A stretch of DNA of 64,000 bases from Chelydra serpentina (Eukaryota; Chordata; Testudines; Chelydridae): contig JBAIAC010000006.1 of assembly GCA_037349315.1 (NCBI GenBank), positions 12,993,501 through 13,057,500 of the forward strand, given 5' to 3'. Shown piece after piece: positions 22,856 to 33,925 of this stretch (positions are counted from its first letter, which is position 1; each line of letters begins with the position of its first letter). A program made the translations under genes and the position numbers. The notes under the pieces are model-generated. The model searched no databases. It had not been told where the DNA came from and saw only the letters and a list, made by a program, of their open reading frames with translations.

Positions 22856-22917
22856 GGATACTTGGATTGATTCTGATTCTAATGCTACTGTACATATCAA
22901 AGAGCACAAGCCCTTAC

Positions 22918-23442
22918 CTTAACAAAGAGGAAAATCTCACACCCCTTCTGAAAGTTGTCAGTTTCTCCCAAGTTGTTGTTAGCTGGAAATCTGGTGGAAG
23001 TTGGGAAGGTGGGGGAAGTGCCCGGGCTCTTACGAAGACTGAATCCAGTAGGAGATGGGATTTTATTTCCAAACACCATCCTCTCTACACGTTCATCACA
23101 GGACCTTGGGCTCATCATCTCCATCTCTTCCTGGCGATGCTGGTCCTCTTCAGCTCCTTGCTGAGAGGAAGCTGAACCATCCTCCACATCAGCTCCTTGC
23201 TGAGATGACACAGAATTACTGCGGCTGTGTTCTGGGCTTTCCTGACAGCTGATGTCCATGCTTTCTGGAGTGGTGGAGGAAGAAGGAGATGCTGGGTCTT
23301 CATGGATTTGCTCATAAAGATGATCCTCTTTTGCTTCCTCTGAATCAGGAATCTCCTCTTTTGCTTCCTCTGAATCAGGAATCTCATAGAGGCTAGTGTT
23401 CGCTACATTTTCATAGACGTTGGTAAAGGCCCCATTTTCCAT
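22918..23442 (-). CDS. CLIC5: CLIC5 long-isoform first coding exon (175 codons)
   Basis: The exon starts at ATG 23442-23440 (MENGAFTNVYENV) and ends in EIFLFVK, exactly where the next base pair is a GTAAGG donor (22917-22912). Phase 0 after 'FVK' is the conserved CLIC exon junction: the shared GST-like channel domain begins in the next exon, which is not in this window. The acidic, Tyr-containing segment with 'LYEIPDSEEAKE' parallels the N-terminal extension of the long CLIC5 isoform ('YEVPD' in mammals), and the head-to-head position to ENPP4 agrees. The frame stays open upstream to another ATG at 23583-23581; I prefer the downstream one because the protein after it looks like the family. 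Two internal duplications are visible: EIPDSEEAKE twice and SSQQGA twice. CLIC5 associates with ezrin at actin-rich membranes, for example in stereocilia and podocytes. Confidence 0.82.
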
Positions 23443-24000
23443 GCTGGCTGGTTGGTTGGATTTTGCCTTTCTTTTGGTATCTTGAGGGGCCGGAGATGGC
23501 AACAGATAAACACCGTTTAAAAGGAAGCAGTGTTTGTGGTGTGCTTTTTGAATGCTCTGGTACACATGACAGGTTTCCAACAATCATTTACGGAGAGCTT
23601 TAAATCAACAAACTATATTCCACTGAAGTCAAAGATAAGGCCAGCTCACTTTTAACCCCTTCCTGGCTGAGAGCACTTGCAACTATATTTAATCACCATT
23701 TGCTCTTCCCAAAATATCTTAGTCAGACTTCAGTACATACAGTGAATCCAATTCAGACAATTGCCAGAGAACAATCAAAGTCAGTTGTGAAGTAAACACT
23801 GGTCTTTATCTGAAAGTCTAATATACCTTGGGGATACTTTGCTTAAAGCCTAAAGCTCACTGAACTGATTTTCTGAGCATCGGGGAAAAGCAAGGGTACT
23901 ACTTCTCTAATCACAAAAAGCCACCAACAATGTAAACAAGCTGCAACACTTTAGTGGTTAATCACAAGCCAGTGAAGAATCAATTACTGAAAAATAAATC
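23443..24000 (-). other. Upstream region of the CLIC5 alternative first exon
   Basis: This should contain the 5' untranslated part and promoter of the long CLIC5 isoform. It is not GC-rich and no TATA box or initiator could be assigned with confidence, suggesting a tissue-restricted rather than CpG-island promoter. Confidence 0.35.
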
Positions 24001-24004
24001 CAAG

Positions 24005-24232
24005 AAGTAGCACAGGGGATAAGGCACCAGACTGGTTGTCTTGAGACTTGCATTCTCTTCCAGGCTCTGCCACTGACACACTATTTGATCTTCGGCAAGT
24101 CACTTCACTTCCATCTGCCTCAACTTGCCCATTTGTAAAGTGGGGACAATAACATGTACCCATATTTGTAAATTGCTTTGAAATCTAGAAATAAAAGCAC
24201 TATAAGTGTTAAGTGTTATTATAGTACATTTT
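24005..24232 (+). repeat. MIR-like ancient SINE, plus orientation
   Basis: Blocks 'GGCTCTGCCACTGACACACT', 'GGCAAGTCACTTCACTTCC', 'CATTTGTAAAGTGGGGACAA' and a terminal 'AAAAGCACTATAAGTGTTA' follow the MIR order along about 220 bp. Confidence 0.82.
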
Positions 24233-26960
24233 AAATGTATTATATGTATCTACCATTTACATCCAGGTTCTTTATATGTCCATTTTTTATTAGAGAGGGC
24301 CCAGGTCATAAAGTTTGGATCTGGAGCTGAACTTTCCAAAGTTTGGGGAAGTACAGATCTAGTGATTGGATTAAGACATCTCTCATGTTCATGCATCTGC
24401 TGCACTTTGAATGCAGTTTAGCCTTAAGAATAGGAAGATAATCAATCTTGCATGGATGGGTAAGGAAGGAGAGAAGATGGAAAGACCTTTCCTCCTGCAC
24501 CCCCTTTCCTCCTACACAGAGAAGTCCTTGTGCTTCTCTGAGTTGACTGCTACAACCAATGGTGGATTCCCCAGAGGGACAGGGGAGGTTGTGGGGAGAG
24601 CAGAACTAATACCCTGCCCATCTCTGCACAGAACAAAGAGGTGCACACACTATACCCCTGTCAAAAGATGGTGCAGCAGATGCTGTCTCCCTGAGATCAG
24701 GAGGCTGTGGATTAAAGTCATTATTTTTGTATTCAGCCTATCAAAGTAATAATAAAAGTCAAGCCGCAAAAGTGTAGCTGCCTTTAAACCTACAGGCAGC
24801 TGGATTCATCACCTAAATCATTCTGATTTACCTATGTTTAATTTTTATATAGACAATAAAAATGCTGCAAGTGGAATTTGCATTCCCTATCTGGAACTAA
24901 CACCATTCCGCACAGATAGAGTTAAATAACAGAAGGACAATGAGATACCTTGATGCATGATTACTTTACTGGATAGGCACAAACCGAGGACTTCAGGGAT
25001 GTATAATTCATATTTAGTGTGTTACTCACGTAACCCTGCCTGATCCACAAGCAATGTCAGCAAGCAGTACAAAGCCCATTTCCCCTTCACTGTTTCCATG
25101 TGTAACTGGCACATTGCTTGAACATCTTCTCAAATCCAAATTAAAAGATTATCAGACATATATCAAAAATCACGTGTCAGGCTCCCATAACCATGAGATT
25201 GGCTTACAGATCATGAGATTTTAAAATAATAAATATGGGGTTCTTTTGATTTACTTTCTGGTTTTCAAACCTCACAGGTTATTGGGTCCTGTTTTCATGC
25301 TTTTCTGTGCCGTCATGAAGGTTAGAAACGTACATTTTTAAAATGAAAGCCAAAATTCTTGAATAATCATTTGTCTGCAGGACCTGGGGCTTCAAATAAA
25401 ACACGAAGGGTTAAATTCTGGCTCCACTGAAGTCAATGGGAGCTTTGCCATTAAACGCAGCCAAGATCTCACACCAGATATTGCAAAACTTGCAATACAA
25501 TCATGAGAGTTGGCACCACTGACATTTTGATGGGCTCTGAATTCTACACAGCTCCCATGCCACAGTTCGAGGCAAACACCCTGTCATCTCCTCCTCTATT
25601 AATGTGGAGATCCCCCTGGTGGTGAAACCAGTCCACTTGAATTCAACCCTCTTATGGAGTGCAAAGCAGGGAGTTTTTCAGCTTCATGAGAGCTCCCTGA
25701 ATAAGAAGGGCCAGGGAATGGTTGCTAAAGCCAAAAGATCTTCTGCTCTACAAAACCTTCAGCTGGTCTCACACATGAGCAGATATGCCAAGATGCTTCC
25801 GCAGGGCAACTTCATGCAAATGTGCATATCTCCCAGCACACAAATCTGCTACTTGGGCTGAGCACTAAAGCAGTGGATATGACCTCAAATGCACACCCGA
25901 CCCAGCCATTGACATAAATGGAATGTGTGGGTACATGAGGGAAGTAGGGTCATGCCTTATGACTTGTTTTCTTTATCCCTCTGAATTTTATAGAGCATAC
26001 TGTGTGGTTCCCCCCCACCTTATAAAACCCAAGGTGTATCTCAGGGGAAGATGGATGGGGATGGAGAGAGAGAGCACCTGAAAGTTACAGTTGAGTTCAG
26101 AAATGTTATTTCAACAGTAACATTTTACAAAGGCTTTGTGGGAGAAGCATCTCTTTCCATATTCATCTTGCGGAGTGAAATGTGTCACCCTACAACAGCT
26201 GCCTCAGTCCATCCTTCTCCAAACTTCCCCCCTCTTTAATATGCCTTCTTGGACCTTTGTTAGAGCTTATTGTTTGTTATTCTATTATATACAGCCCAAA
26301 GAACCTGGGAGGGATGGGAAGGAGGGGAGCTGATTGGTTTTGCAGGACATTTTTATTTGGTTTGCAAATGTCTTGCTTTTAAGAAAATGCTTTGTGTGTT
26401 TTCAAGCTTTTCAAGAACATAGATGCACTTTGCTGTCTAACCTGTGCTGTTCAAAGACTTCTCTGACAAAGGGCTCCATGCTGTAAGCACTCTCCGGGCA
26501 TAACTGCCGTTGATTACAAGAGATACCCTATGCATAGAGTGCTTGCAGGATCAGACCCTCTAAGGCCATCAAAATGCTTCCCTGGTCCTGTCCTTGCTGC
26601 CACCCATTCTTAAAAATCACTGAGAAGGGAAAAAAGAAAAGCTATCACCACCACTGATGACTGCTTTAGAGGAGAACCAACATACAGCTTCTACAGACCT
26701 AAATAACCACGGTCAGTTTTTCACAGAGAAATAATTGCAGTAAGTAGCAGCACCTGCTGGAAACAAACAAGAAGGCAGGTAAAATACAAATATTATGCAA
26801 CAGTTTGAAACTTGGCGTTTCATACTTTTGAATAATAAAATCCCTTTTACCACTTCTCTTTCCCCACCCCGGTGCTTGCACAGAACACAGCTTCATTCCT
26901 CTGGAAGATCTGGACTGGACTCCACTGTCTTGCACTTTATTTAGTTATTTATACTTTTTA
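24233..26960. other. Intergenic sequence, no gene recognised
   Basis: Only short open frames without recognisable products. The motif 'CACTGAAGTCAATGGGAGC' occurs near 25424, part of a dispersed old repeat. Confidence 0.45.
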
Positions 26961-26964
26961 TTCA

Positions 26965-27075
26965 TTATTATTTTTTAACATTTATATTGGTCACAACCAA
27001 GTTGGGCCTTAGTGTGCCAGGCCCTATACAAATAAAATGAGAGTTCCTGCCCCCAAAAGCTCACAATCTATCAAA
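26965..27075. repeat. Old interspersed repeat relic
   Basis: The 'GTGCCAGGCCCTATACAAATA' block followed by 'CCTGCCCCCAAAAGCTCACA' recurs in amniote genomes as an old SINE/LINE-derived tail. A related tail on the opposite strand is near 31750-31850. I do not assign a family name. Confidence 0.5.
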
Positions 27076-27326
27076 AATTGGTATACAATTTATACCTCTG
27101 CAAAGTGTGTGCAAAATGGGTGTAGAATGCAACTCTGATCTGATAGCATTTTGTATCTACTTTGCGCAGTATAAAGGACTATATAAGGTGCAAAGCAGTG
27201 AAGAATCTGGCCCTCTCTCTGCATCTAAGAAAGTATTTATTCAAAATAAATCTGGGACATGAAGAACGGACCCCCTTTTCACCTTATGGTTTTATCTTCA
27301 CTACAAACTTTTGTGTTCAAATCCCC

Positions 27327-27614
27327 TGGCTGGCCGGGACGGTTTGTTTACCTGCAGTGTCCGCAGGTTCGGCCAATCGCAGCTCCCATTGGCCGCAGTC
27401 CACCATTCCAGGCCAATGGGGGCTGTGGGAAGCGGCGGCCAGCACATCCCTCAGTCCACACCACTTCCCGCAGCCCCCATTGGCCTGGAACGGCGAACCG
27501 CAGCCAGTGGGAGCTGCGATTGGCCAAAACTGTGGATGCTGCAGATAAACAAACTGTCCCGGCCAGCCAGCGGATTTCCCTGATGGGCCACATGCCAAAG
27601 GTTGCTGATCCCTG
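27327..27614. mobile_element. Long-palindrome hAT-type MITE, left terminus incomplete
   Basis: The left arm from about 27327 (CTGGCTGGCCGGGACGGTTT) and the right arm ending near 27575 (AAACTGTCCCGGCCAGCCAG) are inverted copies covering nearly the whole element, with the centre near 27450. The right side continues to a terminus reading TTGCTGATCCCTG at 27602-27614, the reverse complement of the CAGGGATCAGCAA end of a turtle hAT MITE family. The left side lacks the corresponding 40 or so terminal bases. Because of the symmetry, open frames appear on both strands; none is a gene. Confidence 0.8.
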
Positions 27615-27639
27615 ACATAGGCTATAGAATTTCACCCAG

Positions 27640-28135
27640 CAGTCGTCCCTGTATTGAGCCCAATAATTTGTGTTTAATTAAAGTACATCTTCTTGAAGAC
27701 TTCAACAGATGGAAAATCCACCACTTCCTTTGGTAGTTTGTTCCAATAGTCCATCACCCTTGCTGCTAAAAATGTGTGCTTTTTTTCTGATTTGAATTTG
27801 TCTGCCTTTAACTTCCAGCCAGTGGTTCCCATTGTGCCTTTCTCTGTTGTATTAAAGAGCCCATTACTACCAGTATTTTCTCTCTCTGAAGGTACATATA
27901 CGCTGTAATCAAGGTACTTTTTGATAAACTAAACAGATGGAGCTCCTTCAGTTTATCACTCCGAGACATTTTTCCCAGTCCTTGAATATTTTTTGTGGCT
28001 CCTCTTTGCACCCTCTCCACCCTCCCTTTGATTCTGATCCCACTGTAATCCACTGGACACAGAGTTTCACCTTCCAGCACTATCACTGAGATCAGAGTTT
28101 GGCCCATAGAGAATTCAACCAAGGGGCCCGATAAT
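27640..28135 (-). mobile_element. CR1 LINE 3' fragment, old
   Basis: On the minus strand this is the non-coding 3' part of an older CR1: blocks such as 'CCACCACTTCCTTTGGTAGTTT', 'CCAATAGTCCATCACCCTTG' and 'GTGGCTCCTCTTTGCACCCT' are in their usual order when read on the plus strand. Confidence 0.72.
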
Positions 28136-28139
28136 GCTC

Positions 28140-29130
28140 TCACTTACTCCAGTATTCTATGAACTGTCTGTGGAATACGACTAAAATGCTAAATTTTAAA
28201 TGTCCCATTCTTCATATACAAAAAAAAACAACCACTATGAAATAATGAAGCAGCCCGTATTACTAACTAGATAAAGACAAGAAAATCAGAGACAGGAATC
28301 AACTGAGTCCCTCTGACTTAAAGTAGCTGAGGATCTACCCTTTCATATGTACAAAGAGAAACTACTTAGGGTGTATTTTTGTAAAGTCACTCAGGGGGTA
28401 ACTATAATTTTAACTCTGTTGCAACCCTTAAATTTTTTTCCTGCCCTACAATGGACAGACTTTCATGCATTAGGAGGAACTTAACCTTTACTTTAGTAAG
28501 GGCCAGATCCTTAACTGGTGAAGTCAATCAAGCTTTAAATCAGTAAATGATCTAGCCCAACATTTTAAAATGGGTGAACGGAAGAGATTAATTTTAACTA
28601 TAAGAAAAGAGAGGTCTGGGAAAATGAATGATTAAATTGAGGCAATCAACATTCTTGGAAACATTCAATGAAAACTAGAGCCTGTAACTGGAAGATGCTG
28701 ATTATTGGAGGATCTCAGCACCGCAGACACCTAATTTGCATTCGACACAGTCATCACTAGTGGAATCGTGACATTTGATGGCTATTTAGACTGTCTCGTT
28801 TACAAAGTATTAGATGAAAGCTCAAATTTCTCCAAGCCTTTGAAATGTGTAGTGAATTTATTTTTCTGAATACTCACCTAATACTCCATAGTTTTTCTAT
28901 TTGAGTTTTGAAACTTTTCCAGAAAAAGATCTAGGAATCTTTGCAAACAGTTCCATTGTACGGGGGGGGGGGGGGGGGGGGGGGAGGAGTCAGCAAACCA
29001 GTAAAGTGTCTGAAACCACTATGGCTTATTGCTAAAAGCAGCCAAGTCAGCAGGCTTAGCTTAACCAAGGCAGGAGAGGAGGGGGGTTTGGGTGCCACAG
29101 AGAGGGCAGCTTGACCCCACATCCTTCCTG
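28140..29130. other. Intergenic sequence with a poly-G run
   Basis: No gene was recognised. The notable content is a run of 23 G at 28962-28984, which could form a G-quadruplex and may be of uncertain length in the assembly. Confidence 0.5.
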
Positions 29131-29138
29131 ATCAGAAT

Positions 29139-29632
29139 TGTGTTAAACTTGCTGATACATGCATTTTAGAAGAGCAGGGTGTGGCCCCAGGAATGTCTAT
29201 TGGGGCCTCAAGGCTGCAAACTCTGGAAAAACCCACACCTGGTTAATCAATAATCAGAAGGAAGCTGCTTGCTTGACCATTGGAACTGCTTGCTTAACAA
29301 GTTTTCTTTAAGGGACATGTCTATTACTAATGTATAAATAAGGGGGAAAAGTTTGAGGTAGGAGGACTCTTCAAGACTGGACTCTCTCTCTGGATACATC
29401 TGGTGTTCCCCACCAGCAGACGGGTTGCTGCTGTGCCGCACGAGAGCCACACTTAGCTTCGGTAATTATTGAGGGTTGGGGGTGTTTTACTAACCTGTTG
29501 CGGACATGTGTCAGTGCTTGAGACCAAGTAAAGTTTAGCTTTAAGTGAAAGCACTTGTGTTGCCCTGTTTGTGCCAGCCATCTATCGGTCGCATGGCCAT
29601 GTCTCCCCTGATTTATTTCCGGACACCACCTC
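29139..29632 (+). mobile_element. Probable solo LTR
   Basis: The stretch starts with TGTGTTAAACTTG and ends near CACCTCGCACA. It has a TATA-like GTATAAATAAGGG at about 29333 and a downstream AAGTAAAG that could serve as a weak polyadenylation signal before the 'CCTGTTTGTG' region. That arrangement is typical of a retroviral U3-R-U5. I could not find a clean target-site duplication, so the ends are uncertain. Confidence 0.5.
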
Positions 29633-29739
29633 GCACAGAGTAAAAGTTACCAAGAGCTTTGGAATGACCTAGACTATGAGTTCTCTGGGATGAGGAGTTT
29701 TTACGTGACATTCTGTTAGACTTAATTTGGGAGCTTGTT

Positions 29740-30600
29740 ACTGTCACAATTCAGGGGGCCTGCACATGTGTTCTTCCTCCTTGGTTCAGGAAGGGCACCC
29801 ATTCTAGGCTCCTGGCTTCCCAATCATCACCAGTCTTGGGTGATGATCCGTGTCCCTCTCCTTCCTGACCAGGGTATTTCCAGACTACACAGTTCCCTGC
29901 CTATACTGTGACCACTCCAGGGAAGTCCGGCTGCCTAAGCCAGCCTGCTTTACTTTTCTCCTCAGAGATGGTACACAGTATAATTACTACAGTTAAGCTA
30001 CCACACAGCATTTTCTAAGCAAGCACATTTATTCTTAAGGTAAAAGCATTAAAGAGAAAACATTAAAAAAAATAAAAACCTTGATGCATGCTAATAAACT
30101 TACCAGAGACCACCCTCTCACACCAACAAGGACTTTGGTTAGTAATTAGTCCTTCAAATTGCACAGAGGGGCAGGGGGTTGGGGGTGCAGGACGGGGATG
30201 GGGCACGAGCTCCTGCCAGGCGGCGCTTACCTCAGGCAGCTCCCAGTCGGCAGTGCAGCAGGGCTAAGGCAGGCTCCCTACCTGCCCTACCTCTGCGCAG
30301 CTCCCGGAAGCAGTCAGCATGTCCCTGCAGCCCCTAGGCAGAGGGGCTGGGGGCTCTGCGCACTGCCTGCACCCACAAGTGCCGCACCCGCAGCTCCCAT
30401 TGACCATGGTTCCTGGCCAATGGGAGCTGCGTAGTGGACACAGGGTGGCACGTGGAGCTTCCCTGATCGCGGTGCTGACCGGAGCCACCATGATCCCTTT
30501 TCGACCGGGCGTTCGAGTCCAAAACCAGATGTCTGGCAACCCTAACCCTGCCCAAGAAACCCCAATTTTGGTGCACGGCTCCAGTCCTTTGATGGTTGCC
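29740..30600. repeat. Composite repetitive region
   Basis: 29746-30160 begins TGTCACAATTC and carries AATAAA in reverse orientation near 30030, so it may be another LTR on the minus strand. 30163-30560 is GC-rich and includes a palindrome at 30391-30431 with opposed CCAAT boxes. It ends in 'TCTGGCAACCCTAACCCTG', which looks like a MITE terminus. Boundaries and families are not secure. Confidence 0.42.
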
Positions 30601-30752
30601 TTAGAGAGGCTGAGAGGGTAGGTAGAACAATGCTACCATGACCTGGGAATTAAAAGCCTGTATGTGTATGCTGTGTAACTGGCCATTTTGTATATGCATG
30701 TGTATGTGCACCTGTGTATGTTCACCTTCCTCTGAAACATTCATTAAAGTTT

Positions 30753-31533
30753 TGTGACAAAGTTACTCCTCCGCCTTGGTGGGTCCTGTGCTTTCTAGCG
30801 GATTTCCTCGCCTCAGAGGTTCACAGCAGCCCTCAGTTTGGCCACTTCTGCTAGAGGCTCAAACCTGCCATTCACTCAGCTAACCTCGTGACTGGCCAGT
30901 ATGGGGGGAATGGAGAACAATCTCTGCAGTCTCTGTTGTCCCACCGAGTGGGTCAGGGACAGGCCAGATCCCTTTCCAAATTAGACCTTCCCTCCTGGTG
31001 TTTCTCATAGACCAGGTCAACTCCTCCTGTGTCCATTCAGGAGTTGAGGGGATGGCAGGGAACCCAGGCCCGGCCTCTACACTGGGTTCCAGCCCAGGGC
31101 CCTGTGGATAGCAGCTGTCTACAATGTCTCCTGTATCAGCTGCGTGACAGCTACAACTCCCTGGGCTACATCCCCATGGCCTCCCCCAGCACCTTCTTTA
31201 TCCTCACCACGGGATCTTCCTCCTGAAGCCTGATCACGCTTGTACTCCTCAGTCCTCGAACAGCACACCTTCTCACTCCTTGCATGCCCTCCACTAACTG
31301 CTGGGAGGTCCTTTTTAAACCATGTGTCCTGATTATCCTGCCTCCCATAATTGATTCTAGTAAGTTCTTACTTGGTTCCAGGTGTCTTAATTAGCTTGCC
31401 TGTCTTAATTGGTTCTAGCAGGTTCCTGATTGCTCTAGGGCAGCCCCACTCTGATCACTCAGGAAACAGAAAACTATTCATCCAGTGGCCAGTATATTTG
31501 CCTCCTGTACCCCACTGGTCTGGGTCTGTCACA
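30753..31533. mobile_element. LTR-like element with TGTGACA...TGTCACA ends
   Basis: The 781-bp unit starts TGTGACAAAG and ends TGGGTCTGTCACA, and is flanked by GTTT on both sides (30749-30752, 31534-31537). A diverged relative occupies 57931-58648. Shared blocks include 'CCAGCCCAGGG' and 'CTCCCTGGGCTAC'. The length, TG..CA ends and 4-bp duplication fit a solo LTR, but no TATA or polyadenylation signal was assigned and the orientation is unknown. Confidence 0.6.
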
Positions 31534-31734
31534 GTTTACTATCGGAAAAACCATTGATCCATACAGCTTTGGCAGTATCTGTGCTTTTTGGAGGTGGAAG
31601 GGGCGGGGCAGAAAAATCAGTGCTCGGGAAGATGCTGGTTTAATGGAGGAAGTTCAGACTCCAGGTCTACTTATCACAGAGCAGTTACAAAACGGGCAGT
31701 GGCCTTGCAAAAATCCCCACAGTCCTGCTGACAC

Positions 31735-31850
31735 ACCTCAGTCTTGACCTGAATGCTGTGTTTGTACAGCACCTAGCACAAGGGGGTCCTGATCCATGAC
31801 TGGGGCTCCCAGGTGCAACTCTAATAATAAATAAATAATAATAGTGAATC
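31735..31850 (+). repeat. Old interspersed repeat tail
   Basis: 'GTACAGCACCTAGCACAAGG', 'GATCCATGACTGGGGCTCC' and a terminal (AATAA)n run match the tail type seen in reverse near 26965. Confidence 0.5.
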
Positions 31851-32021
31851 ATCTCTACAGTAAGAAGGTAGTTCAGTCTCAATCTACGTTCAGCCTTGGT
31901 TTCTCTGCTGAGACTGCAATGGAGGAGGCCATTTAGAGTCAACTGCAGCCATGGGTTTGATCTTGTTTGAGATGAATATCTGTCCACTGGAAACTGGACT
32001 AAGACCACCAAACTCTGTTAA

Positions 32022-32335
32022 TAGAATCATAGAATCATAGAATCTCAGGGTTGGAAGGGACCTCAGGAGGTCATCTAGTCCAACCCCCTGCTCAAAGCAG
32101 GACCAACCCCAACTAGATCATCCCAGCCAGGGCTTTGTCAAGCCTGACCTAAAACCTCTAAGGAAGGAGATTCCACCACCGCCCTAGGTAACCCATTCCA
32201 GTGCTTCACCACCCTACTAGTGAAAAAGTTTTTCCTAATATCCAACCTAAACCTCCCCCTCTGCAACTTGAGACCATTACTCCTTGTTCTGTCATCTTCT
32301 ACCACTGAGAACAGTGGGCCACTGAATTGCTCTCC
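32022..32335 (-). mobile_element. CR1 LINE 3' end
   Basis: The left edge is AGAATCATAGAATCATAGAA, the reverse complement of the CR1 terminal TTCTATGAT repeats. This is followed by 'GGTTGGAAGGGACCTCAGG' and 'CATCTAGTCCAACCCCCTG', the standard CR1 3' untranslated sequence. It is 5'-truncated, as usual for CR1. Confidence 0.93.
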
Positions 32336-32339
32336 CGTG

Positions 32340-33250
32340 GTAACAGCTTTTAGTCATTAATAAGCTGGGCCTAATTTGAATTGGCAAACTTAGCTGTGAA
32401 ATGCTCCATTAGCTATTGTCAGTACCTTAGCCATCACTATTGATTTAAATGTTTAAAAAGCCTTTTATTTCTGGTTTACCTGCAAGGTCTTTTATTTCTG
32501 TATTTTATATTTGTTTTACTCTCCTACACTATCATTGAAAATACCATTGCAATATGCCTCAGCAATGCTGATTTTCTACTCCTCCCCAAGCAACTGCTTC
32601 AAGAAAAACATTCTTGTTTAGCTCTGAAATTATGGAGTCCAGAAGCAGGCTTTTGCACACTGTATATACAGTCAAGGCATGCTGCCTTTCACATGGGTTA
32701 AACTGGGCAAGTAAAGTAGACTTAACTTCCAATAACTTCAATAGGATTTAAGCACATGCTGAAATGTTTTGGTGAACAGGGATGTGATTACTCACATTTT
32801 TAAGATTAAGCTCATGAGTAAGTGCTTTGTGGAATTAAAGCCAATAGGAATATCCTTTTAACTCTGAAAATCTATCTGGATCATTGTATAAATAGAATGC
32901 TTCTACTTTAAGGAGTATGTTAGAGGCTGGTAGAATGCCTGGTTGGTATGAAAAATAGGAAAATGTATACAAAGATTAAATAGGTTAAAGAGCTGGGAGC
33001 TCTCTCCTCTTGTTTCTGCACACTCTCCTGCTCCCTTAAATTTCCTATGCTATAAAATGGCAAATATCTTTTTACGGGAATACAGTAAGGTCACTTATAA
33101 GGGACATATCCTTTTTCTACTGAAAAATGGGCATGCAGTAATTCATGTACATAAATACTTATCACTATGTCAGATTCAAATCAAGGTTTTTGTGGGTTTT
33201 TTTTTAAAGTCTGAGCAGCTGCCAATGTTCAACCTATTTATCATTTTTAT
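32340..33250. other. Intergenic sequence, no gene recognised
   Basis: 32745-32850 contains a diverged copy of the same old inverted-repeat motif as 10485-10620. Otherwise nothing recognisable. Confidence 0.4.
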
Positions 33251-33254
33251 CTGA

Positions 33255-33925
33255 ATTCACCTGGAATGATTTATACACTTCTGTGGTTTACCACACCTTG
33301 AATACTGCGTGCAGTGCTGGTCGCTCCATCTCAAAAAGATATATTAGAATTGGAAAAGATACAGAGAAGGGCAACAAAAATGATTAGGGGTATGGAACAG
33401 CTTCCATAAAAGGAAGGGATTACAAAGACTGGGACTATTCATCTTAGAAAAGAGATGACTAAGGGGAGATATGGTAAAGGTTTATAAAATCATTAATGGT
33501 GTGGAGAAAATGAATAAGAAAGTGTTATTTACCCCTTCACATAACACAAGAACTAGGGGTCACCCAATAAAATTAATAGGCAGCAGGTTTACAATAAACG
33601 TAAGGAAGTACTTCATACAACAACCATCAACCTGTGGTACTCGTTGCCAGGAGATATGAAGGCCAAAAGTATAACTGGATTATAAAAAAAAATTAGGTAT
33701 GTTCTGGGAGGATAGGTCCATCAATGGCAATTAGCCAAGGTGGTCAGGGATGCAACCTCATGCTCTGGGTATTCCTAAACTTCTAACTGCCAGAAGCTGG
33801 GACTGGACCCAACAGGGGATGGATCATTCATTAATTTCCCTGTGCTGTTCATTTCCTCTGAAGCATCTGGCACTGGCTGCTGTCAGAAGACAGGATACTG
33901 AGCCAGATGGACCATGTCATACTCA
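33255..33925 (+). mobile_element. Older CR1 3' part, interrupted (continues at 44505-44535)
   Basis: 'GAATACTGCGTGCAGTGCTGGTC', 'GAGAAGGGCAACAAAAATGATTAGG' and 'GATACTGAGCCAGATGGACC' are successive parts of an older CR1 3' region. It stops at about 33925, and the expected continuation 'TTGGACTGACCCAGTATGGC' is found at 44505-44525. A single old copy was therefore split by later insertions totalling about 10.6 kb. Confidence 0.8.

Noticed and set aside
23443..23583. Upstream ATG (MLETCHVYQ) as CLIC5 start
   Set aside because: The frame is open, but the extra residues show no family resemblance, whereas the protein from 23442 starts like CLIC5 long isoforms. It remains possible as 5' UTR or an extension.
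27317..27635. Mirror-image open frames on both strands
   Set aside because: They are produced by the long palindrome of a hAT MITE; the translated sequences on the two strands are nearly the same.
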